Counted from the stretch's first letter, positions 1 to 8,170 are shown. The stretch is DNA of 11,387 bases from Candidatus Heimdallarchaeota archaeon (GCA_023139025.1 JAGLOH010000038.1:1-11387); one strand, 5' to 3'. Notes: a model not told the origin generated them from the letters alone. A program made the numbers and translations.

Positions 1-31
1 CCACTTTCCTCTTTTAACGTTCAACCACTGA

Positions 32-42
32 TTTTTTAAATA
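32..42 (+). promoter_or_regulatory. TATA-box-like element upstream of the UPF0200 gene
   Basis: A T-run followed by TTTAAATA lies about 25 bases before the GC-rich segment that begins at 62, which is the usual archaeal distance from TATA box to transcription start. A second candidate, AGTATATATGG at 53-63, would put the start near 85. Both are read from composition and spacing only. The first is preferred because it would start the transcript at the 5' arm of the stem at 62-131. Confidence 0.4.
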
Positions 43-61
43 TCCATCTTTTAGTATATAT

Positions 62-131
62 GGCCAGAGCTTATCATAGACCTCTCTGAGCAATGTTATG
101 GCTAGCGGTGACGAGAGTGAGCTCTCTGGCC
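62..131 (+). other. GC-rich, self-complementary segment: structured 5' leader or small RNA candidate
   Basis: Bases 62-69 (GGCCAGAG) are perfectly complementary to 124-131 (CTCTGGCC), closing a 70-base segment of about 54% G+C in otherwise strongly AT-rich DNA. Internal pairings are possible: GAGAG 113-117 with CTCTC 122-126 or 82-86, AGC 104-106 with GCT 121-123, and CATA 75-78 with TATG 97-100. The size and end-pairing recall a tRNA, but there is no T-loop TTCRA, no U8/A9 and no D-loop GG on either strand, so it is not called as one. It lies immediately before the likely UPF0200 start at 150 and could be a leader regulating that gene or a separate small RNA. No known family is recognised. 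Confidence 0.4.
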
Positions 132-149
132 AAAATATCTGTAGGTGAA

Positions 150-764
150 ATGGTGAAAATAGTAGTTCTTTCTGGGTTGCCTTTAAGTGGTAAAACAACT
201 AATGCTAAAGTAATTGGACCAAAATATAGTATGCCCTTGTATGAAACCGGTACTGAAGTTCTAGAAGAAGTGACAAGTAGAGGTTTTGAATTTACACCTG
301 AAAATATAAAGAAGGTTACTGATGAATGTAAGCAGATTTCAGATAGCTTTTTTACAGAAAGGTTAATGAAAAAAATAGACAAACTTTCAAGTGAAATCCC
401 TGGTGTTTTTATCTCAGGAATAAGAGCTGTTTCAGAGGTTGAAATATTAAGAAAACATTATGGTGATGATAGTGTATTTGTAATTGCTTTTCATACTTCT
501 ATGAAAACTAGGTTCAAAAGGCTTGACAATCCAGATCGTATTGAAGAAACAATAGGTGCCAAGGCAAAAGAAGATGAGTTATTAAGAAACTTCGACAATT
601 TCTTGGCTAGAAACAAGAAAGAACTTGGTTATGGTGTTGGAGATGTGATGGCTCTAGCCGAATATGTGATGAGTACTGAAAATAGAATCTGGCCCTATGT
701 TTCTTTGGATGAAAATCAGACAAGCTTTGAAACGATTATCAAAGAGATATTGAATCTTGAGTAA
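150..764 (+). CDS. UPF0200 family P-loop nucleotide kinase-like protein (dephospho-CoA kinase-like)
   Basis: A 204-residue cytoplasmic P-loop protein. The Walker A motif GLPLSGKT is at residues 9-16, directly after a hydrophobic first strand. Further landmarks typical of the archaeal UPF0200 family follow in order: TPENIKKV (49-56), the strand/turn ISGIRAVSEVE (88-98), HTSMKTRFKRL (115-125) and the C-terminal block RNKKELGYGVGDVMALAEY (154-172). Length matches the family. The family is often annotated as dephospho-CoA kinase-like; the true substrate is not established, so no gene symbol is given. The frame is open further upstream, to an ATG at 93, but homologues begin right before the first strand and the extra 19 residues come from the GC-rich structured segment, so 150 is chosen. 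AGGTGA at 143-148 is only one base from this ATG and four from the next codon, GTG at 153, which is an equally reasonable start. It probably has its own promoter. Confidence 0.85.
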   Translation: MVKIVVLSGLPLSGKTTNAKVIGPKYSMPLYETGTEVLEEVTSRGFEFTPENIKKVTDECKQISDSFFTERLMKKIDKLSSEIPGVFISGIRAVSEVEILRKHYGDDSVFVIAFHTSMKTRFKRLDNPDRIEETIGAKAKEDELLRNFDNFLARNKKELGYGVGDVMALAEYVMSTENRIWPYVSLDENQTSFETIIKEILNLE

Positions 765-855
765 ACAGTCCAAAGTGACAATTTTCATTGCTCTACTTGT
801 TAACTCCTAAGCACTAAATGAATAACTTTATTTGATACGGTTCTAAAGAAAAGTT

Positions 856-861
856 AGGTGA
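856..861 (+). promoter_or_regulatory. Shine-Dalgarno site deciding the start at 867
   Basis: AGGTGA lies five bases before ATG 867. It overlaps the in-frame GTG at 858, which would be the start of the longest reading frame. A ribosome bound here would use 867, removing three residues. Confidence 0.65.
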
Positions 862-866
862 ATGGG

Positions 867-1835
867 ATGGTTCTTAATCCATTTGATGACGAAAATTCTA
901 AAGACGATCCAAAGAAAGCAAAGTTAAGAACTCAAGCTCAACAGCAGTTTATACAGCAGTTGCAGCAAAGAATTGCCACTCAGTCCAATAGACTTGAAGA
1001 ACTGCAGGTAGAAATTTCAAAACTTAATCAAGTTATACAAAACAAAGGTTTGGAAATACAAGAATATTCTAAGAGAGTAGAAGAAGAAAGAATGTTCTTT
1101 GAGCAAGACAAGAAAGCAAGAAGCGATCGAGAATATGAACTACAAAAAACTGTTCAGAAGAAAGATTTGGAAATTAATGCTCTTCAAGAAGGTTCATCAC
1201 AAACAACTTTTAGTCCTCCAACCCCACTTCATGAACCTCTTAGCGAATCAAGTGTTTCAGATATCCCTGAGTTAGATTTAGGCCCAGTTAACAATTTTGT
1301 TGATACTTTAATGGCTTATTACAAAAAACCAACAGATGATGTGTTTGTTTCTTCATTAAGAGATTTAGCTATTTATTGTAGTGAAAATGGAACCCCAGAT
1401 CAGCAAATTCTAGGACTTCTTCTGAAAGCAGAGTTGCCTATGACTGAAGATGAAATAAAACAAAAATTAACAATTGAACCTCAAGATATTTCAAGAGCAA
1501 TTTTTAGATTAATGCAAAAGAATTTCATTAAGAAGGTTGGAAGGGGTTTTGCTGTTATCTCATCAGAGTTTGCTGAAATGACAGATATATCAAAGAACTG
1601 GGGGGGTCTTACACCAGAGCAAGTATATGAAAATTTGATGTCAGTTGTTTATGTTGAATCTGATAAAGATGAGCTAATACAAGCTTTTACAAAAGCTAGA
1701 GATGCATTAATGGAAATGGGTGTCCTTGCAACTCAAAGAAGACATGATATAAGTCAAATAATTGAAAAAATAAAAAGACATCCTTTCACAAATAACGAAC
1801 TAACTGAAAAAATCAAATCATGGTTAGAATCATAG
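867..1835 (+). CDS. Coiled-coil protein with C-terminal winged-helix domain, function unknown
   Basis: A 322-residue soluble protein with no signal peptide or membrane segment. Residues about 15-107 are charged and rich in Gln, Glu, Lys and Leu, with heptad-like spacing, and should form a long coiled coil. Residues about 108-140 are a Ser/Pro/Thr-rich linker. A compact helical region follows; residues about 178-236 (from DQQILGLLL through MTEDEIKQKL and IFRLMQKNFIKKVGRGFAVI) have the helix-turn-helix-plus-hairpin look of an archaeal winged-helix domain. A further helical tail runs to the end. This layout suggests an oligomeric DNA-binding or scaffold protein, but the wing may instead mediate protein contacts. 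The start at 867 is preferred for its Shine-Dalgarno site. The gene is 102 bases after the UPF0200 gene and overlaps the oppositely oriented PIN gene by 6 bp at their stops. I do not recognise a named family. Confidence 0.75.
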   Translation: MVLNPFDDENSKDDPKKAKLRTQAQQQFIQQLQQRIATQSNRLEELQVEISKLNQVIQNKGLEIQEYSKRVEEERMFFEQDKKARSDREYELQKTVQKKDLEINALQEGSSQTTFSPPTPLHEPLSESSVSDIPELDLGPVNNFVDTLMAYYKKPTDDVFVSSLRDLAIYCSENGTPDQQILGLLLKAELPMTEDEIKQKLTIEPQDISRAIFRLMQKNFIKKVGRGFAVISSEFAEMTDISKNWGGLTPEQVYENLMSVVYVESDKDELIQAFTKARDALMEMGVLATQRRHDISQIIEKIKRHPFTNNELTEKIKSWLES

Positions 1836-3620
1836 GATTATTTTCATTCCAAATGGTCCTCTGAAAATAAATTTTGCTTCTTTCTCTTCAACTTGCATGA
1901 TGAGGTCTATTGGAAAGCCACCAATTGTAGACTCTTTAGGAATTACAACTTTAACCTTTCCCTCATATAGTTTGATTTGTCTTCCAGGACTCGTATCATA
2001 AGTTGAAAATGGTGTTTTTCGGATTAAACCTATTCTTGGAGAGTAATATGGATTCTTAAGAAGTATAAAGGAGTAAACTTCACCTTCTTTAATGAGAGTA
2101 CCACTTTGGTAGATATAAAACCAATCTTGCAAAAAGATATCTAACTCATCTTTAGGGATATATTCATGAGAAATTAATCTTTGTAATTCATTAATATTTG
2201 CTATACTAATTACTGGAAGTTCATAAATTCCTAATTCCTGTAAATCTTCGATTCCTTGATAAATTTCCTCTGTACATCGCTCCTTTATCGCATAATGAAG
2301 AACTACAAGTAATTCCAAAGTATCTTTTGAGAGTACTTGATCTTTAAGATTTAAAGCAAGGTAATGTGATTGAAGGAGTATCAATAAAGCATGTTCAAAT
2401 TGCTCCTTTTGCAGTAAAATATAACCAATCTGAATGAGTAAGGAAATTTCATCTTTTTCTTCAATAACTGCCCTTTTATCTATTAAACCACTTTCCATTA
2501 TGGTTGATGCTAAAATAACAGCTCTGATTAGACCTAGCAAATCTAAACGATCTTGTTTTTCGCATAGAAATAGAAATTTTTCAGTATAATATCCTTTCAA
2601 TCTTTCGTGATTATCTGTGACTAGAAAATAAACCATTCTCAGGAAATGCAGATCCATAAAAATGTCTGAAACAAGATTAGGAAAAATTGTGGAAACTTCA
2701 GTAATAATATTCAGATGACCATCTAATTTTTCAAAATCCAGAAGAGTAAACTCAACCACACTAAGCAGGTAAAGTATTCTAGCTTTTAACCGAATAGATA
2801 ACTCCTCAATATAACTTTCCTTTTCTAGAAGTGCAATTCGAAGTTCTAAAGATTGATCAGATAGTTCAATATAAGCTTCTTCAAGTTCTAACCTTAAAAC
2901 TTCAAGATTCCCCTTCTCCATTTCTTCTATGTAATTTGGAAACTCAAATTCCAATTCATTCATTAGTTCGATAAGATTATTCTCTTCTACTAAGGTATGA
3001 TATTTCGAAGTCTCCCTTTCTGGAGATATTTGATTTGCAGCAATAATATTCTGTAACACATTGATTGCATGCTCTTGGATTTTTTTAATTCTGGTTACAG
3101 GATCAAACATTTGCCTTTTTTCAACAGAATGTCTGATCTCATCTGATAGAACAATGTCATGAAGTTTTTCTAAAACCTCATTATGAGCTTCATGAGAACA
3201 AGTGTTTCTTAGTAAGAATACAAATGAAGAGCTAATTAAAACAGGAACATTTAATGCTTCACAAGTTTTTACCAGCTTTAAATCACTTGATACCACTACT
3301 GCATTGACTTGTTTTGCTGCTACTATATTTGATAAATCATTAATTTGAGGAGATGAAAGCTCTTCTTTGTCTAAATTCTCTCTGTAATCTCTAACCTCTT
3401 TGATTGGGATTTTTATGATCTGAATTGGGGGCTTGATTCTTCTGCGGAGATACCAGCGAATTTCCTGCAAAATATTATTTGTAACAAAAAGTTCAATCCC
3501 CATTTCTGTTATTATTTCTAGGAATAACGCAAGTTCTGAAGGATTTGTTTCAAATCCACTGATAAAGAAATTAGTATCCAATACAAATTTATTATTTTGT
3601 ACTTTATTTGTGGATTTCAC
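1830..3620 (-). CDS. PIN-domain protein with long helical region and beta-rich C-terminus
   Basis: A 596-residue protein, apparently cytoplasmic. Residues about 10-140 form a PIN-like domain. The first strand FVLDTNFF carries Asp15, ILQEIRW carries Glu53, INDLSNIVAAK carries Asp95 and VVSSDLKL carries Asp113. These are the four acidic positions expected of a metal-dependent PIN ribonuclease, so the site looks intact. Residues about 150-490 are leucine- and glutamate-rich helices resembling helical repeats, and the last 100 residues are predicted mostly beta. PIN toxins and Nob1-type proteins are usually 120-200 residues, so this is an unusually large architecture. The frame is open to an ATG at 3665, but that would overlap the upstream gene by 44 bases. 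GTG 3620 has a good AAGGA Shine-Dalgarno six bases before it and begins two bases after the upstream stop. Third gene of a minus-strand operon after the transporter and surface protein. RNA target unknown; no antitoxin gene is adjacent. Confidence 0.8.
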   Translation of the reverse strand: MKSTNKVQNNKFVLDTNFFISGFETNPSELALFLEIITEMGIELFVTNNILQEIRWYLRRRIKPPIQIIKIPIKEVRDYRENLDKEELSSPQINDLSNIVAAKQVNAVVVSSDLKLVKTCEALNVPVLISSSFVFLLRNTCSHEAHNEVLEKLHDIVLSDEIRHSVEKRQMFDPVTRIKKIQEHAINVLQNIIAANQISPERETSKYHTLVEENNLIELMNELEFEFPNYIEEMEKGNLEVLRLELEEAYIELSDQSLELRIALLEKESYIEELSIRLKARILYLLSVVEFTLLDFEKLDGHLNIITEVSTIFPNLVSDIFMDLHFLRMVYFLVTDNHERLKGYYTEKFLFLCEKQDRLDLLGLIRAVILASTIMESGLIDKRAVIEEKDEISLLIQIGYILLQKEQFEHALLILLQSHYLALNLKDQVLSKDTLELLVVLHYAIKERCTEEIYQGIEDLQELGIYELPVISIANINELQRLISHEYIPKDELDIFLQDWFYIYQSGTLIKEGEVYSFILLKNPYYSPRIGLIRKTPFSTYDTSPGRQIKLYEGKVKVVIPKESTIGGFPIDLIMQVEEKEAKFIFRGPFGMKIIL

Positions 3621-3621
3621 A

Positions 3622-5235
3622 TCAATTCCTTCTTTTGCGTTTTTTCTTAATAATTGAATAAGCAAGAATACAATAAAAAATTATCTGCTCAAAATGGAAT
3701 GGATGAGGTGTTTCAGTTATACTCACAAACTCAGGTTTAGTGATATTTTCTGATACGGATTCAATATAGTATTCAAAGAAGTAATTATTTCCGGAATCTA
3801 ATTCATGTGGATCGTAATATGAGTGATAGAATTCTTGAAACTCAAGAGAAAATGATTGAAGTTGACCACCTTCGGTATATGCCAACCATCCATTCATGTA
3901 GACTTTTGTATCTTGAATAAATAATCTTGGAACAACAGTTTGGGTATTATTTGATTGGTAATCAAATGAAAATTCCCACAGGATGTGGTGAAGATTATCC
4001 CTTTTTTGATACTCAATGTGAAAATCTATCTCTCTAATGGTAAACAAAGAGCTTGTAACACCTGTAAGTGTAAATTGAAACCCATGAAACACTTGATGCA
4101 GTTGTTCCCATAATTTTTCTGCTAGTATTGTCATTCCTAAATATTTATCCCATGTTGGTATGAGAACAGGTGGGATTTGGGCAATCCATGAGCCGTGAAC
4201 TGGCGTTGATGAAAAATAAGAATCGAGAAGTTTATCATATACATAAAGTGTTTTTTGGAAATTTAGTCCAGATTTGGAAAATAAATATCTTAGACCATAT
4301 GTTTGATTCAATTGGTTAATCCAATGATCCCACAACTCTAGTTGTTCTTTAGTAGAATTCCTTAGTTGGTAAATTTCATGTCTAGAAGAACTATTCGTAA
4401 TAAAAAATTGCATAAAATGTGAATCTAATGGAGAGAGAATCTCTTCATAACTTTCTAATGAGATGACCAGAACGCTACTCTTACCACCATATATGAGATG
4501 AACAGAGAGAGCAGTTAACAGACCACTATACTTATTCCAAGTTGCACGCAACGATATTGAAGTTTCTAGTTTAATATCCAATGAAATTGTAAACTCTTCA
4601 TCTCCTTTATTGTATATATTGACTGAAAAAGATTCATCTAGAAGCAAAGATGTAAATTCAGCTTCATATCTATCAAAATCTTCACCAATAATTAGAGGTA
4701 AGAAATCAAAATAATTAGCATCTTTAATCATTGCTCCAAAATTTGGTCTAGTAATGTTAGTGAAGATTGTTGGTATAATTATAGCTGTTTCTTTGGGTAG
4801 TTCAGCATGTATAATTTCTGATTCTACTGGTTCGAAATTAAAACCAATGAAATCTGCGATAAAGTCACTTCCTGTGTTAATTTCAGCAGTTAAAGGTTCT
4901 TCTAGAACTAAGTAACTTTCAATTGAATATACTGTTTCCTGAGTTAGTATGAATTTGTCAGATTCAATATAATAGATGTCTCTAAATTCTGTGGACCTTT
5001 CCCTTAGTAAAACATTCAATACTCCATTAGAGAATGATCCAAGTAAATCAAATCCTAATTCTTCAAACATGTTATCTAGATTTTCTCCTTGAGCAATTCT
5101 ATAACTGATAAGATATCCTTTATCCTCAAAACTATTCTCTCGAAAATTTTCAGTATGTTCAGCTTCTATTTTTGAAACAGAAAGACTAAGTACTATGAAA
5201 ACAAAGAAAACTGATAATAATTTGTTATTTCTCAT
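3622..5235 (-). CDS. Secreted or surface-anchored protein of unknown function, partner of the MMPL transporter
   Basis: A 537-residue protein with a classical N-terminal signal sequence: Lys near residue 5, a hydrophobic core at about 7-21 and a plausible cleavage after KIEA (about residue 25). Near the C-terminus a short hydrophobic segment (about 514-529) is followed by a run of basic residues, KKKRKRRN. This predicts an exofacial domain anchored by a single C-terminal helix with a positive cytoplasmic tail. The body is rich in aromatic and beta-forming residues and has six N-X-S/T sequons (in NITR, NSSS, NSTK, NQTY, NNTQ and NITK), consistent with archaeal N-glycosylation. No catalytic motif is recognisable. 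It overlaps the transporter gene by 11 bases and has a GAGGT Shine-Dalgarno seven bases before its ATG, so it is surely co-expressed and may act as an exofacial accessory or substrate-handling subunit. Confidence 0.75.
   Translation of the reverse strand: MRNNKLLSVFFVFIVLSLSVSKIEAEHTENFRENSFEDKGYLISYRIAQGENLDNMFEELGFDLLGSFSNGVLNVLLRERSTEFRDIYYIESDKFILTQETVYSIESYLVLEEPLTAEINTGSDFIADFIGFNFEPVESEIIHAELPKETAIIIPTIFTNITRPNFGAMIKDANYFDFLPLIIGEDFDRYEAEFTSLLLDESFSVNIYNKGDEEFTISLDIKLETSISLRATWNKYSGLLTALSVHLIYGGKSSVLVISLESYEEILSPLDSHFMQFFITNSSSRHEIYQLRNSTKEQLELWDHWINQLNQTYGLRYLFSKSGLNFQKTLYVYDKLLDSYFSSTPVHGSWIAQIPPVLIPTWDKYLGMTILAEKLWEQLHQVFHGFQFTLTGVTSSLFTIREIDFHIEYQKRDNLHHILWEFSFDYQSNNTQTVVPRLFIQDTKVYMNGWLAYTEGGQLQSFSLEFQEFYHSYYDPHELDSGNNYFFEYYIESVSENITKPEFVSITETPHPFHFEQIIFYCILAYSIIKKKRKRRN
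3627..3632 (-). promoter_or_regulatory. Shine-Dalgarno site for the PIN gene (supports GTG start at 3620)
   Basis: Read on the minus strand, GAAGGA is followed by six bases and then GTG at 3620-3618. The site lies inside the last codons of the surface-protein gene, an arrangement that suits translational coupling. The longer ATG start at 3665 has no comparable site. Confidence 0.65.
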
Positions 5236-8146
5236 CCTTAGTACCTCTTCTATTTTTCTTTTCTGTTTTCTCCCCTTTGAAAGTTAGTACTATAGCTGGA
5301 GGAACAATAAATAACCGTGAGATAAAAACATCGATTAGTATTCCAATTCCTAAGCCTAAGCCTAATTGTTGCATGTGAATAGATGAAGTGAATAATAAGC
5401 TGAAATAAGTTGCTGCCATAATTATTCCTGCAACTGAAATATTATTCATTGTTTGATTTACAGCTTCTACAATTGCTTCTTCTGTATCTTTAACATCTGT
5501 GTAAATATCTTGGAAAATGCCTAGAAATAATACATCGAAATCCAATCCTAATGCAGTTAAAACCGCATATGCTAGTAGAGGCACAATCCAATATATTGAA
5601 CCACCTAAGAAAATTAAAGCGCACAAACTGAACAAGCCCAAGCTTATTCCTAGAGACAAGAGTATAGTTATTAGAACCCTTATAGACATAAAGAAATTTC
5701 TTAAAAACAAAAATAATAATAGCGTAATCGTAACTGAAACAAATAGGAAAATTAAGTTAAAATCAAATGAAATTCCTGTTTTGGAATCATACAGAACTGG
5801 TGCAAAACCCGTTGCATATGTTTGCCATTCTGTAATCTCTCTCTGTTCAATAATTTCTGAAATTGTCTTTCTGATAGTTTTAATCTGTTCGTCTAATCTT
5901 TTGTCCCCTTCCATATATTGGGAACCACAATAAACAATAGCATACGTTTCATCGGAAAAAACAAAATTCTTCATTAGAATTTGTATTTCTTCTGTTACAA
6001 ACAAAGAAGCGTTCTGGAAATGTTCATAATACGGACTACCAAAAGGATGACTTAACCCCGCAAGAACCGTTATATTCGCTTCAACCTTAATTGCTTCAAT
6101 TATAATTAAAACTTCATTTATAGATTCAAAATTCAAACTGCCATTGCTAAAAATAAATGGTTCCACTTCTGTAGTTTTGAAAAGAAGAGAAATTTGACTA
6201 ATATATTCTATTCCCATATGTTGAGTAATTGCATCCAATCCTTGTCTTGATTGATATGATTGCGGGGCTGATGAGATTTGAGCATAATCTGTTGGTACTG
6301 CAATGAAAATGCCTAGTCCAACCAAACTAATGATTACAAAAACAAGTAAGACTTTCTTTGGTTTTTGAACTGCTTTTTTTACATATTTAATAATTGAGCC
6401 CTTTCTTTTCTGAAATATTTTTGGATTAACTTTCCACTTGGTAAGAATATTTTGATTCAGTAGAATAAGTATTGCTGGAACCAAAGTTAAGGAAACAACC
6501 ATACTTGTTAGAAAACCAATTATGCCTGCTATACCCATTCCAGTAGCTAAAGCAAAGCTGCTTAAAACTAATCCACCAAAACCAAAGGATAAGGAAATTG
6601 ATGCGATGATTATACTTTTAGAAGTGCGTCGAAGAGTGGTTCTAAGGGCACTATACTTGGAATTTATTTTCTTTAAATTAAGTAGATAATCCCCCATTAG
6701 AAATACACAGTAATCAGTTGTTGCTCCTAGAAGCGTTACACTCAAGATAATAAGACTCGTTGAATCTAAACCTCCTGTTAAAGATCCTATTCCAATGAAG
6801 AGCAGACGAGAAACCCCAAAGGAAATTGCTAGAACAAAGAGTTGAATTAGTGGCATGAAGGGAGATCTATAAACTAGCAGAAGAATAACTACTATTGTAA
6901 TAAGAACAATCAAATCTGTTTTTTTTGCTTGATTTTGATAGTCCAATGAAATCTCAATTATGAATAAATCAATTCCTGTTGCATAAATTTCTAAGGGTTC
7001 ATTTTCTTCTTTTATTGACGGTAAAATGTCTAATATCTCAAGATAAGCTGCTTTTCCTTCTTCATTTAAATGATTAAGTGCCATATTAAACGTTATAATC
7101 GTGGTATCTGCATCATCCATACTTTCTTTATAATTTGTGTATTGCCTTAGAAATGTAAGAATTATATCATCAGTAATTGGGGGAATTGTGGAATCCATTG
7201 TTAGGACTGGTAAAAGATATTTGTTTTTAGCATCAATGAATCCTTGAATATTACCGTCATCATAAACTTCTCTTATGAAATCAACTTCAAAAGAATTATT
7301 TGAGTCAAATAAAAATTCAGCTATTTTTTCGTAGGAATATGTTGCATTTTGCCATTCGCTAGAATTGAAATTATCAGAAAGTAACCCAAGAAGTTGTGTT
7401 TGTCTCGTATCTGTTGAAACCTCAGAGATAAAAGTAGAATTTGCCCTTATTATGTTGCTTAACAAATTGAAAACATTTTCTTCACTAGTTGGTGTGGATA
7501 AATTCGCAAAATAGTTAAAACTCTTTGACATTTCATCATAAAAAACATCTACAAAACCATAATATCTCGATTCATTAAACGAATCAAGAAGAGTTTCAAG
7601 ATAGTTAGTTGTTAATTGTTTAGTGATAGTTGTTGCTAAAGAAGTACTATTTGTGCTATTATATTGATCAATCCAAGTTAAGCTAAAATACTCTATACCT
7701 CCCCAAACATAATGAATTGACGCAAAAGATAATTGAGTGGCAAACCATTGAAGGCTTAATATTGTTCTGAGAAGATTATCTGCATCAGCATATAAAGAAG
7801 AATAAGGTTTACTTGGAGATAAATATGGACCAATTTTTGGATTATGCGTTATATTATATACTAAACTTGCCACCTTTTGATACATAGATTCCGAAACTAT
7901 ACTACCATTAGGATTCCTAACTATAATCTGAAATGAACTGTTTACTTCACTAAATGTGGATAAAATGTCTGCACCAATCGAAGATTCAGATTGGCTAGTT
8001 GTAGAAAGATTATTACCTTCATCACTTATGTAGTCAGAAATATTCAATATTTTGTTGATATTAATTGAGACAAGTAAAATCCAAAATAATAATATTGCAG
8101 ATGCAACTATTTTTGGTCTCTTCCATAACTTGTCCAATAATTTCAT
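5225..8146 (-). CDS. MMPL/RND-superfamily membrane transporter
   Basis: A 973-residue protein with the RND topology: TM1 (about 13-30), a large exofacial loop (31-408), TM2-TM6 (about 411-563), TM7 (about 598-617), a second exofacial loop (618-790) and TM8-TM12 (about 796-952), then a basic tail. GATTDYCVFLMGDY at 474-487 is the TM4 signature of MMPL proteins, with the Asp-Tyr pair at 478-479. The matching TM10 segment has GLDFDVLFLG (867-876), keeping the Asp but carrying Phe for Tyr. Family members use the proton-motive force to move lipids or other hydrophobic compounds; the substrate here is unknown. The first loop has 13 and the second 3 N-X-S/T sequons, consistent with exposure outside the cell. 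First gene of the minus-strand operon. ATG 8146 is the first ATG, but the best Shine-Dalgarno lies 24 bases upstream. This leaves room for an N-terminal extension from a non-AUG codon. Confidence 0.88.
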   Translation of the reverse strand: MKLLDKLWKRPKIVASAILLFWILLVSININKILNISDYISDEGNNLSTTSQSESSIGADILSTFSEVNSSFQIIVRNPNGSIVSESMYQKVASLVYNITHNPKIGPYLSPSKPYSSLYADADNLLRTILSLQWFATQLSFASIHYVWGGIEYFSLTWIDQYNSTNSTSLATTITKQLTTNYLETLLDSFNESRYYGFVDVFYDEMSKSFNYFANLSTPTSEENVFNLLSNIIRANSTFISEVSTDTRQTQLLGLLSDNFNSSEWQNATYSYEKIAEFLFDSNNSFEVDFIREVYDDGNIQGFIDAKNKYLLPVLTMDSTIPPITDDIILTFLRQYTNYKESMDDADTTIITFNMALNHLNEEGKAAYLEILDILPSIKEENEPLEIYATGIDLFIIEISLDYQNQAKKTDLIVLITIVVILLLVYRSPFMPLIQLFVLAISFGVSRLLFIGIGSLTGGLDSTSLIILSVTLLGATTDYCVFLMGDYLLNLKKINSKYSALRTTLRRTSKSIIIASISLSFGFGGLVLSSFALATGMGIAGIIGFLTSMVVSLTLVPAILILLNQNILTKWKVNPKIFQKRKGSIIKYVKKAVQKPKKVLLVFVIISLVGLGIFIAVPTDYAQISSAPQSYQSRQGLDAITQHMGIEYISQISLLFKTTEVEPFIFSNGSLNFESINEVLIIIEAIKVEANITVLAGLSHPFGSPYYEHFQNASLFVTEEIQILMKNFVFSDETYAIVYCGSQYMEGDKRLDEQIKTIRKTISEIIEQREITEWQTYATGFAPVLYDSKTGISFDFNLIFLFVSVTITLLLFLFLRNFFMSIRVLITILLSLGISLGLFSLCALIFLGGSIYWIVPLLAYAVLTALGLDFDVLFLGIFQDIYTDVKDTEEAIVEAVNQTMNNISVAGIIMAATYFSLLFTSSIHMQQLGLGLGIGILIDVFISRLFIVPPAIVLTFKGEKTEKKNRRGTKDEK

Positions 8147-8170
8147 ATTATCAAATGAATATCGTATTTT

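Noticed and set aside
86..114. A box C/D sRNA, suggested by CTGA at 86-89 and GTGACGA at 108-114
   Set aside because: The C-box-like motif has a mismatch, the spacing between the two is too long, and no flanking C and D boxes are found.
62..131. A tRNA gene on either strand, suggested by the 70-base length and paired ends
   Set aside because: No T-loop TTCRA, no U8/A9 and no D-loop GG at the expected places; the cloverleaf arms do not form.
93..149. A 19-residue N-terminal extension of the UPF0200 protein
   Set aside because: The extension is encoded by the GC-rich self-complementary segment, does not resemble family members, and the P-loop strand begins right after ATG 150.
74..382. A 102-residue open frame on the minus strand
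   Set aside because: It lies opposite the conserved UPF0200 coding sequence and shows no recognisable motif.
3433..3657. A 74-residue open frame on the plus strand
   Set aside because: It lies opposite the PIN domain, whose acidic motifs are intact on the minus strand.
1830..3665. A PIN toxin-antitoxin module
   Set aside because: The protein is far larger than PIN toxins and there is no small antitoxin-like gene next to it; both neighbours are unrelated large proteins.
5517..5933. A 138-residue open frame on the plus strand
   Set aside because: It is antisense to well-defined membrane segments of the MMPL transporter and has no motif of its own.
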